The position numbers and the translations under genes were made by a program. Source: Mediterranea massiliensis (GTDB lineage Bacteria > Bacteroidota > Bacteroidia > Bacteroidales > Bacteroidaceae). Taken from it: a stretch of DNA of 12,634 nucleotides. Where the stretch lies: the NCBI GenBank assembly GCA_958402075.1, contig CATXSD010000072.1, forward strand, positions 1 through 12,634, written 5' to 3'. Below are positions 1 to 5,754 of the stretch, in pieces. Each line of letters begins with the position of its first letter. Position 1 is the stretch's first letter. The notes under the pieces are model-generated. The model was not told where the DNA came from. It saw nothing but the letters and a program-made list of their open reading frames with translations, and did not search any database.

Positions 1-79
1 CTTTTCGTTTGTACACGCCGCGCTTCCCCGCGCCCCGCGCTTCTACTCCCCTCCACCTCTCCCTCCCTCCTCCTGCCGT

Positions 80-217
80 GCCGCGCTTTCTCATACCTTC
101 ACGCAGTGCTTCCTCACCTTCCCATGCAGTGCTTCCTCATGTCCTCACGGAGCACTGCGTCACGCCCTCAGGAAGTGCTGCGTCAGAACCTCATGAAGTG
201 CTGCGTTAAACTGAAAC
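80..217. repeat. degenerate 23-bp tandem repeat, about six units
   Basis: Units begin at about 80, 103, 126, 149, 172 and 195, each 23 bp apart. Units 2 and 3 share GCAGTGCTTCCTCA; units 5 and 6 share GAAGTGCTGCGT; unit 4 (GGAGCACTGCGTCA) links the two halves. ACGCAGTGCT at 101-110 is the exact reverse complement of AGCACTGCGT at 151-160, so the array also has hairpin potential. A weaker related unit lies at 34-56. The upper strand of 1-120 is strongly pyrimidine-rich. There are no spacers between units, so this is not a CRISPR. Function is unknown. Confidence 0.65.
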
Positions 218-278
218 AATGTGTTTGCCCTCTTTTCCAAGTATTTTTGCTCCTTTGCAAAAGAAATTTCTCTTTTTG

Positions 279-309
279 TTTGTTGTTTCGCTTTCTTTTA
301 CTACATTTG
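279..309 (+). promoter_or_regulatory. Bacteroidetes-type promoter of the ABC/GntR operon
   Basis: TTTG at 279-282, a 19-bp spacer, and TACATTTG at 302-309 followed by C match the Bacteroidetes primary-sigma consensus (-33 TTTG, -7 TAnnTTTG) at the expected spacing. The start site is predicted near 314-317, giving a leader of about 105 nt before the ABC ATPase start. A second -7-like TATTTTTG lies at 242-249 but has no well-placed -33 element. Confidence 0.75.
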
Positions 310-310
310 C

Positions 311-334
311 AGTGTACTATTAATCTAATACACT
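311..334. promoter_or_regulatory. candidate YtrA/GntR operator AGTGTA-N12-TACACT
   Basis: A perfect 6-bp dyad, AGTGTA at 311-316 and TACACT at 329-334 with 12 bp between, begins right after the -7 element and covers the expected start site. From memory of the family, the B. subtilis YtrA repressor binds AGTGTA-N13-TACACT, so the half-sites are the same and the spacer is one base shorter. The operon it precedes encodes a YtrA-like GntR protein at 2132-2515. Autorepression is therefore the natural inference. Confidence 0.65.
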
Positions 335-420
335 ATATATCCTTAATCCGGAAGAGTGACAGGCCTTCAGCTCATCGGATGGAAGGAATGGGGTGTTGGT
401 ATATAAATAATTAATGTGTT

Positions 421-1278
421 ATGCTACAAGTAGAGAATATTTCGTTCAGTTATGGACGCAGGAAGCCCGAGGTATTGTCGGACTTCTCGTTTTCCCTGGA
501 GAAAGGCCGGGTATATGGACTGCTGGGGAAAAACGGGGTGGGCAAGTCTACCCTATTATATCTGATGTGCGGACTGCTGACGCCCAAGCATGGCCGCGTG
601 ATGTATCACGGACTGGATGTGCGGAGACGTCTGCCCGAAACGCTGCGGGATATGTTCCTGGTACCCGAGGAATTTGACCTGCCTGCCGTTTCGCTGGTTC
701 AGTTTGTGGAGCTGAACAGCCCGTTCTATCCCAATTTCAGCAAGGAGGACATGATGACCTACCTGCATCTGTTCGAGATGGACTGGAACATCCATCTGGG
801 CGGGTTGTCGATGGGGCAGAAGAAGAAAGTGTTCATGAGTTTTGCACTTGCCACGCATACCTCGCTGCTGCTGATGGACGAGCCGACCAACGGACTGGAC
901 ATCATGGCGAAGAGCCAGTTCCGCAAGTTCATCGCTTCGGGCATGTCGGACGAGCGGACCATTGTGATTTCTACCCACCAGGTGAGGGACATTGACAATG
1001 TGCTGGACCACGTGGTGATTATGAACAACAGCTGCGTGCTGCTCGATGAGTCCATCGCACGCGTGACCGAACGACTGGCGTTTGTGGAGAGCGACAGCCC
1101 CGCCCTGGCCGAGGAGGCCTTGTACAAACTGCCTTCGGTGCAGGGCAACAGCCTGCTGCTGCCCAACCGCGAGGGTGTGGAGACGAAGCTCAACCTGGAG
1201 CTGCTCTTCGGTGCCGTACTGGCCAACCCCGAGAAGATAAAGGAATTGTTTCATTCTAAAGTGGAGGAGGAGAGATGA
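421..1278 (+). CDS. ABC transporter ATP-binding protein (YtrB-like)
   Basis: This 285-residue cytoplasmic ATPase powers the permease encoded next. Visible motifs are Walker A GKNGVGKST at 36-44, signature LSMGQ at 129-133, Walker B LLLMDE at 149-154, D-loop NGLD at 157-160 and the H-loop histidine at 186. The position usually held by the Q-loop glutamine (about residue 83) reads VPEE, so glutamate appears to replace it. About 75 residues beyond the core form a C-terminal extension of unknown role. The gene overlaps the permease gene by four bases (ATGA), which implies translational coupling. With a GntR regulator in the same operon it resembles YtrB/BcrA-type exporters. The substrate cannot be read from the sequence. 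The start at 421 is chosen because the beta-strand LQVENISFSYG begins there. Confidence 0.92.
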   Translation: MLQVENISFSYGRRKPEVLSDFSFSLEKGRVYGLLGKNGVGKSTLLYLMCGLLTPKHGRVMYHGLDVRRRLPETLRDMFLVPEEFDLPAVSLVQFVELNSPFYPNFSKEDMMTYLHLFEMDWNIHLGGLSMGQKKKVFMSFALATHTSLLLMDEPTNGLDIMAKSQFRKFIASGMSDERTIVISTHQVRDIDNVLDHVVIMNNSCVLLDESIARVTERLAFVESDSPALAEEALYKLPSVQGNSLLLPNREGVETKLNLELLFGAVLANPEKIKELFHSKVEEER

Positions 1279-2129
1279 TGCGTGATCGTTTTTTCAGTAT
1301 GCCGCGTTTTCTGGACTACTGCCAGAAAGATTTGGTAGAGAACTGGCGGACAAATGTGTTGCGGCTGGTGGTGATGTATGGTGCCTTGGCCGTCGTATTC
1401 ATCTGGATGGGCTATTTGGAATATCATTGGGATTCGAGCAATGCAACTTTCTATTTGGAACGGTTTCAAATGGCGGACTCCCAATATCGGGATCCGGCTT
1501 GGGGAGGTCAGTTTGCGATGGGGTGTTTCCTCATCTTTGTTATGGGAGCTTTGAGCGCCTCGTTCGTGATGGAATTCATGAAAGACAAGCGCCGCCGGAT
1601 TTCTGCTCTGATGCTGCCGGCCACGATGTTCGAGAAGTACTTCTCCCGCTGGTTCATTTATACGCTGGTCTTTCTGCTGGCCTATGCCGTAGCTTTTGTA
1701 TTGGCGGACCTGACGCGTGTATTGGTTTATTCGCTGGTCTATCCCGATTTCACTCAAGTGATACAGACGTTCCCTTACGGACGGTTGGGAGATAAAACCA
1801 TGTTTGCTCTATTTTTCAGTTCAGGGCGGTGGATGCTCCTTAGCTTTTCCTTCTACTTTGCCGTCCAGAGTGCCTATGTGCTGGGCAGCGCCTTGTGGCC
1901 GAAGAATGCGTTCATCAAGACTTCAGCGGCCCTGATTGTCGTCATTTCCATCTTTGTGGCCGTACTGGTTTCGCTGGTCAAGTCGCTGACCTTCGGTCCT
2001 TATGGTCCCGATATGGAAGAAGAAACGGCGATGACGCTGTTCACTTGCCTCTTGTTTGCCTTTGCCATCTTCTGCTGGGTGACGGCCTACTATCGTTTGA
2101 AGGAAGCGGAAATCATTAATCGTTGGTAA
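1275..2129 (+). CDS. ABC-2-type permease, six predicted membrane helices
   Basis: This 284-residue inner-membrane protein has six hydrophobic segments at about 28-48, 80-100, 126-155, 187-208, 217-237 and 253-275. A basic cytoplasmic loop (KDKRRR) lies between segments 2 and 3. The pattern suits the membrane half of an ABC-2 exporter working with the ATPase just upstream. The ATG at 1275 overlaps the ATPase stop codon; an adjacent ATG at 1278 is an equally possible start. The stop lies two bases before the ATG of the GntR gene. Base composition is lower in GC than the ATPase gene, as is common for membrane proteins. The transported compound is unknown; antimicrobial peptides or envelope-active compounds are a guess based on YtrA-linked systems. 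Confidence 0.85.
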   Translation: MMRDRFFSMPRFLDYCQKDLVENWRTNVLRLVVMYGALAVVFIWMGYLEYHWDSSNATFYLERFQMADSQYRDPAWGGQFAMGCFLIFVMGALSASFVMEFMKDKRRRISALMLPATMFEKYFSRWFIYTLVFLLAYAVAFVLADLTRVLVYSLVYPDFTQVIQTFPYGRLGDKTMFALFFSSGRWMLLSFSFYFAVQSAYVLGSALWPKNAFIKTSAALIVVISIFVAVLVSLVKSLTFGPYGPDMEEETAMTLFTCLLFAFAIFCWVTAYYRLKEAEIINRW

Positions 2130-2131
2130 GT

Positions 2132-2515
2132 ATGGATTTTAGAGATACGAAAGCTATTTATCTGCAGATTGCCGACCGCATCTGCGACGAAGTGCTGGTG
2201 GGAAAGTTTGCCGAAGACAGCCGCATTCCCTCGGTGCGCGAGTATGCCGCCGTGGTGGAGGTGAATGCCAACACGGTGATGCGTTCGTTCGACCAGCTCC
2301 AGTCGCAGGGCATCATCTACAACAAGCGGGGCATCGGCTACTTTGTGGCCGCGGGTGCCCGCGAGCGGATTCTCGCCCTGCGCAAGGAGCAGTTCCTGAC
2401 AAACGAGGTCGACTATTTTTTCAAACAGCTGTACACGCTGGGTATTTCCGATGCCGAACTGGCGGCGATGTACCGCGATTATGCCAAGAATCAAGAAAAG
2501 AATAACAAGTTATGA
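2132..2515 (+). CDS. GntR-family repressor, YtrA subfamily
   Basis: A 127-residue DNA-binding regulator. An N-terminal winged helix-turn-helix spans about residues 8-75 with the family hallmarks IYLQIADRI, RIPSVREYAA, NANTVMRSFDQL and GIGYFV. Only about 50 mostly helical residues follow, the short dimerisation tail typical of YtrA rather than the large effector domains of FadR or HutC types. A TTG nine bases upstream could extend the protein by three residues, but it overlaps the permease stop; the ATG at 2132 is preferred. The stop overlaps the next start (ATGA). YtrA-type repressors normally control the ABC operon that contains them, and a matching dyad lies at 311-334. The inducing signal is unknown. 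Confidence 0.9.
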   Translation: MDFRDTKAIYLQIADRICDEVLVGKFAEDSRIPSVREYAAVVEVNANTVMRSFDQLQSQGIIYNKRGIGYFVAAGARERILALRKEQFLTNEVDYFFKQLYTLGISDAELAAMYRDYAKNQEKNNKL

Positions 2516-3351
2516 AACGAACTACTTATATTATATTGGGTGTGTTGCTGGCCCTGCTGGCCGGTATGAGCGGCACCATTATCTATTGGGGAACGCACAG
2601 CGGAAGTGTGTCAGACATGACCGTCCGCCTGGAAGGAGAAGAACAGGTGCGTCCGTTGCCTGCCTGCAAGGTCATAAGATTCCAGATGGACAAGACTTTG
2701 TACAAGTACGAAGGCAGGGATGATTTTACTTATTACTTTACCTTGAACACTGCCCATCTGATAGTGACTCCGGCCGATACGGCTACCGGCAGTTTCTCTT
2801 ATGCGGCCGATATGGAAGAATTTATGAGCTTCGAGACGAATGGGGATACCTTGGATGTTGTGTTCAGCTTCCCGCCGGAGGAGCTTCGGAAGAGGATGCC
2901 GGAAGGAAAGATTGTTCCTTCTTTTATTCTACGGACTTCACCTTTTTCTTTGCGCTTGCCCGAAAGCGTTGAGTGCTTGAACGGAGAGATGCTTTATGCG
3001 GTAGAGTTGCAGGACTTGCAACGCGATTCGTTGGCCATTGATTTCTCCGACAGCCCTGCCACGGTATTTGTGCAGAATTCCCGTTTCCGTGCCCTGTCAG
3101 TTTTGGCGCGTCAGCTGGATCTGCTCAGCGGGTCGGTGGACCGTCTGCATCTGAATCTGGACGAATTGTACAGTTTTGAGGTGGAGACGGACTCTTTCCG
3201 CATCGATACCGAATATTTGAGTGGATCTGAGGCTGTAGACTTTCAGGCAAATCCGAAGGAGTGCCGCCGCATCTTGTGGAATCCTTTGTCGAAGGATGCC
3301 AGACTCCATTTGAATATGGAGAACCGAAGCGAAATCCTCCTGCGCGAATAA
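2512..3351 (+). CDS. unknown membrane-anchored periplasmic protein of the GntR-ABC operon
   Basis: I do not recognise a named family in this 279-residue protein. It starts with MKRT and a hydrophobic helix at about residues 5-27 without a lipobox, suggesting an N-terminal anchor with the rest in the periplasm. The remainder is rich in short alternating hydrophobic and polar stretches, especially about residues 145-250, compatible with a beta-sheet or beta-solenoid fold such as the DUF2807/GIN-type domains common in Bacteroidales; this fold guess is inference only. The start codon overlaps the GntR stop, so it is the fourth and last gene of the ABC operon. It may be an accessory or sensing part of the exporter. 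The operon ends at the terminator at 3372-3403. Confidence 0.75.
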   Translation: MKRTTYIILGVLLALLAGMSGTIIYWGTHSGSVSDMTVRLEGEEQVRPLPACKVIRFQMDKTLYKYEGRDDFTYYFTLNTAHLIVTPADTATGSFSYAADMEEFMSFETNGDTLDVVFSFPPEELRKRMPEGKIVPSFILRTSPFSLRLPESVECLNGEMLYAVELQDLQRDSLAIDFSDSPATVFVQNSRFRALSVLARQLDLLSGSVDRLHLNLDELYSFEVETDSFRIDTEYLSGSEAVDFQANPKECRRILWNPLSKDARLHLNMENRSEILLRE

Positions 3352-3371
3352 GCGGGAGGAGGGATAAAACG

Positions 3372-3403
3372 AAAAAAGGAATTGCGAATGCAATTCCTTT
3401 TTT
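3372..3403. terminator. bidirectional intrinsic terminator between operon and tRNA
   Basis: A perfect 14-bp stem (3372-3385 paired with 3390-3403, loop GAAT) has A6 on one side and T6 on the other, so it can end transcription in both directions. It serves the + strand ABC/GntR operon and the - strand tRNA, whose 3' end is two bases away. Confidence 0.9.
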
Positions 3404-3405
3404 AT

Positions 3406-3481
<76 letters not shown>

Positions 3482-3500
3482 ATGTTCTTGATTTCGGGTG

Positions 3501-3531
3501 CAAAGGTACGACTTATTTTTGAAAAAACAAA
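3501..3531 (-). promoter_or_regulatory. promoter of the initiator tRNA
   Basis: Read on the - strand: TTTG (3531-3528), a 19-bp spacer, then TACCTTTG (3508-3501) followed by C, a full match to the Bacteroidetes consensus. The predicted start is a few bases upstream of the mature tRNA 5' end at 3481. Confidence 0.85.
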
Positions 3532-3556
3532 TCTTTGGCAGATTATTTTTCTATTT

Positions 3557-3588
3557 CTTGTGTGGTAATGGGAAATGTCTTACTTTTG
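3557..3588 (+). promoter_or_regulatory. promoter of the TetR gene
   Basis: CTTG at 3557-3560, a 20-bp spacer and TACTTTTG at 3581-3588 match the Bacteroidetes promoter pattern with a slightly weaker -33 element. The start site is expected near 3593, about 30 nt before the TetR start codon. Confidence 0.75.
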
Positions 3589-3612
3589 CACAGATTAATA
3601 CGCAATGTGCAA
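3586..3612. promoter_or_regulatory. candidate TetR operator TTGCACA-N13-TGTGCAA
   Basis: A perfect 7-bp inverted repeat, TTGCACA at 3586-3592 and TGTGCAA at 3606-3612, has half-site centres 20 bp apart. It overlaps the end of the -7 element and the likely start site and lies just before the TetR start. Autoregulation by the encoded TetR protein is the simplest reading; binding is not proven. Confidence 0.5.
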
Positions 3613-3622
3613 TTATTGAACC

Positions 3623-4222
3623 ATGCCGGTATCCAAGACCAGAGCCCAGTTAGTGGACGTCGCCCGTCAGCTGTTTGCCAGGATGGGTGTCGAGAACACC
3701 ACGATGAACGACATCGCCCTTGCTTCGAAGAAGGGGCGGCGCACGCTCTATACCTATTTCAAGAGCAAGGAGGACATCTACCTGGCCGTGGTCGAGTCGC
3801 AGCTGGACATCCTGCTGGACACCATGAAGCGCGTGGCCGACAAGCACATCTCGCCCGACGAGAAGATGCTCGAGATGATTTACACCCGTCTGGACGTGGT
3901 GAAGGAAGTGGTCTACCGCAACGGAACGCTCCGTGCCGACTTCTTCCGCGACATCTGGAAGGTGGAGAAGGCGCGCAAGCGGTTCGACGAAAAAGAGGTG
4001 CAGCTCTTCAAGGACGTGCTGCGCGAGGGCATGGAGACGGGCGTCTTCCAGATTGACGACCTCGATATGACTGCCGAATTGGTGCACTATTGTGTGAAAG
4101 GTATCGAGGTGCCCTACATCCGCGGACACATCGGAGCCAATCTGGACGATGCCACGCGCGACAAGTACGTGGCGCGCATCGTTTTCGGCGCCCTGCACCG
4201 CAAGGAGCCGAAAGCACCGTGA
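3623..4222 (+). CDS. TetR/AcrR-family transcriptional regulator
   Basis: A 199-residue cytoplasmic regulator. The N-terminal helix-turn-helix covers about residues 8-55, with recognition region TTMNDIALASKKGRRTLYTYF at 26-46 and the family KSKEDIY motif after it. The C-terminal 140 residues form the ligand-binding and dimerisation helices and show no specific ligand motif. The ATG at 3623 lies about 30 nt from the predicted start site. fabG follows on the same strand after 69 bp, so control of fatty-acid synthesis genes is a reasonable guess, by analogy with TetR regulators next to fab genes elsewhere. The gap may contain a separate fabG promoter, though no strong consensus match is visible. 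A 7-bp dyad over its own promoter suggests autorepression. Confidence 0.88.
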   Translation: MPVSKTRAQLVDVARQLFARMGVENTTMNDIALASKKGRRTLYTYFKSKEDIYLAVVESQLDILLDTMKRVADKHISPDEKMLEMIYTRLDVVKEVVYRNGTLRADFFRDIWKVEKARKRFDEKEVQLFKDVLREGMETGVFQIDDLDMTAELVHYCVKGIEVPYIRGHIGANLDDATRDKYVARIVFGALHRKEPKAP

Positions 4223-4291
4223 TGCGGGCAGGAAAAGATACTTTTACGGAGAAGAAAAGATAGTTTTTTAATTTATAAACAATTTCGTATT

Positions 4292-5038
4292 ATGGGATTA
4301 TTAACTGGAAAAACAGCCATCGTAACCGGTGCCGCACGTGGTATCGGTAAGGCAATCGCATTGAAGTTCGCCTCCGAAGGCGCCAATGTAGCATTTACAG
4401 ACCTGGTCATCGACGAGAACGCCGAGAATACAGCCAAGGAGATTGAAGCCATGGGCGTGAAGGCCAAGGCATACGCTTCGAACGCAGCCAGCTTCGAGGA
4501 TACGGCCAAGGTGGTAGAGGCCATCCATCAGGATTTCGGCCGCATCGACATCCTGGTGAACAACGCCGGCATCACCCGCGACGGCCTGATGATGCGCATG
4601 AGCGAGCAGCAGTGGGATATGGTGATCAACGTGAACCTGAAGTCCGCATTCAACTTCATCCACGCCTGTACGCCCATCATGATGCGCCAGAAAGCCGGCA
4701 GCATCATCAACATGGCTTCCGTAGTAGGTGTTCACGGCAATGCAGGACAGGCCAACTACGCTGCTTCGAAGGCCGGCCTGATTGCCCTGGCCAAGTCCAT
4801 CGCACAGGAACTCGGTTCGCGCGGCATCCGTGCCAACGCCATTGCTCCGGGCTTCATCATCACAGCCATGACCGACGCCCTGTCCGACGAAGTGAAGGCC
4901 GAGTGGTGCAAGAAGATTCCTCTGCGCCGTGGCGGTACGCCCGAAGACGTGGCCAACGTGGCTACCTTCCTGGCATCCGACATGTCGTCCTACGTTTCGG
5001 GTCAGGTGATCCAGATCGACGGTGGCATGAACATGTAA
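4292..5038 (+). CDS. fabG: 3-oxoacyl-[acyl-carrier-protein] reductase
   Basis: The enzyme reduces 3-oxoacyl-ACP to 3-hydroxyacyl-ACP with NADPH in the cytoplasmic type II fatty-acid cycle. The 248 residues match the usual FabG length. The Rossmann cofactor motif TGAARGIG is at 12-19, NNAG at 90-93, and the short-chain dehydrogenase catalytic set is Asn115, Ser143, Tyr156 and Lys160 (YAASK). The ending VSGQVIQIDGGMNM is characteristic of FabG. Many bacteria keep several FabG-like reductases, so the substrate could be another 3-oxoacyl compound. It follows the TetR gene and is followed after 12 bp by a pseudouridine synthase gene, probably in the same transcript. The ATG at 4292 is preceded by an AT-rich leader, usual for this group. 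Confidence 0.93.
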   Translation: MGLLTGKTAIVTGAARGIGKAIALKFASEGANVAFTDLVIDENAENTAKEIEAMGVKAKAYASNAASFEDTAKVVEAIHQDFGRIDILVNNAGITRDGLMMRMSEQQWDMVINVNLKSAFNFIHACTPIMMRQKAGSIINMASVVGVHGNAGQANYAASKAGLIALAKSIAQELGSRGIRANAIAPGFIITAMTDALSDEVKAEWCKKIPLRRGGTPEDVANVATFLASDMSSYVSGQVIQIDGGMNM

Positions 5039-5050
5039 TTCCGCATTGAT

Positions 5051-5725
5051 ATGACCGTCGTATACGAGGACAATCACATCATTATCGTCAACAAGACCGC
5101 TTCGGAGATTGTTCAGGGAGACAAGACGGGCGACGTGCCCCTTTCGGAAACCGTCAAGCAGTATCTGAAAGAGAAGTACCAGAAGCCCGGCAACGTCTTT
5201 ATCGGTGTGACCCACCGCCTGGACCGCCCTGTGAGCGGTCTTGTTGTCTTTGCCAAGACCAGCAAGGCCCTGTCGCGCCTGAACGAGATGTTCAAGAACA
5301 GCGAGGTGAAGAAGACCTACTGGGCCATCGTGAAGCAGACGCCTGCCGAGACCGAGGGCGAGCTGGTGAACTACCTGGTGCGCAACGAGAAGCAGAACAA
5401 GAGCTACGCCTACGACACCGAAAAGCCCGACAGCAAGAAGGCTGTCCTGCACTACCGGCTCATCGCCCGCTCGGACAACTACAGTCTGCTGGAGGTGGAC
5501 CTGAAGACGGGCCGCCACCATCAGATCCGTTGCCAGCTGGCCAAGATGGGCTGCCCCATCAAGGGCGACCTGAAGTACGGCTTTCCCCGCTCCAATCCCG
5601 ACGGCAGCATCTGTCTGCACGCCCGCCGCGTGCGCTTTGTCCATCCTGTTTCCAAGGAACTGATAGACGTCGTGGCCCCCGTACCGTCGGACAACCTGTG
5701 GCGCAGCCTTACGGCTTCTTTGTAA
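5051..5725 (+). CDS. RluA-family RNA pseudouridine synthase
   Basis: The enzyme isomerises uridine to pseudouridine in RNA. The 224 residues contain the RluA catalytic motif HRLDRPVSG at 55-63 with catalytic Asp58, the supporting motif TGRHHQIRCQLA near 172-183, and a C-terminal LHARRVRF strand. There is no S4 RNA-binding domain before the catalytic core, which makes it like the short TruC/RluA members. Whether it acts on rRNA or tRNA cannot be told from sequence. It starts 12 bp after fabG and stops 29 bp before the S9 peptidase gene, so the three are probably cotranscribed although their functions are unrelated. Confidence 0.9.
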   Translation: MTVVYEDNHIIIVNKTASEIVQGDKTGDVPLSETVKQYLKEKYQKPGNVFIGVTHRLDRPVSGLVVFAKTSKALSRLNEMFKNSEVKKTYWAIVKQTPAETEGELVNYLVRNEKQNKSYAYDTEKPDSKKAVLHYRLIARSDNYSLLEVDLKTGRHHQIRCQLAKMGCPIKGDLKYGFPRSNPDGSICLHARRVRFVHPVSKELIDVVAPVPSDNLWRSLTASL

Positions 5726-5754
5726 CGACCGATTTGATAAAACACTGATTTTCT

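Noticed and set aside
9..414. Small + strand frames in the left intergenic region
   Set aside because: They run through the tandem repeat, promoter and leader, have Pro/Ser/Arg-rich composition without motifs, and overlap each other in different frames.
2123..2131. TTG start adding three residues to the GntR protein
   Set aside because: It overlaps the permease stop codon, and the ATG at 2132 begins the conserved region, so the later start is preferred.
4223..4291. Separate fabG promoter
   Set aside because: The AT-rich 69-bp gap has near matches such as TACTTTTA, but no element pair fits TTTG-N19-21-TAnnTTTG, so none is called.
4301..5644. 447-codon open frame on the - strand
   Set aside because: It is antisense to fabG and the pseudouridine synthase gene, with no domain and the same shadow composition.
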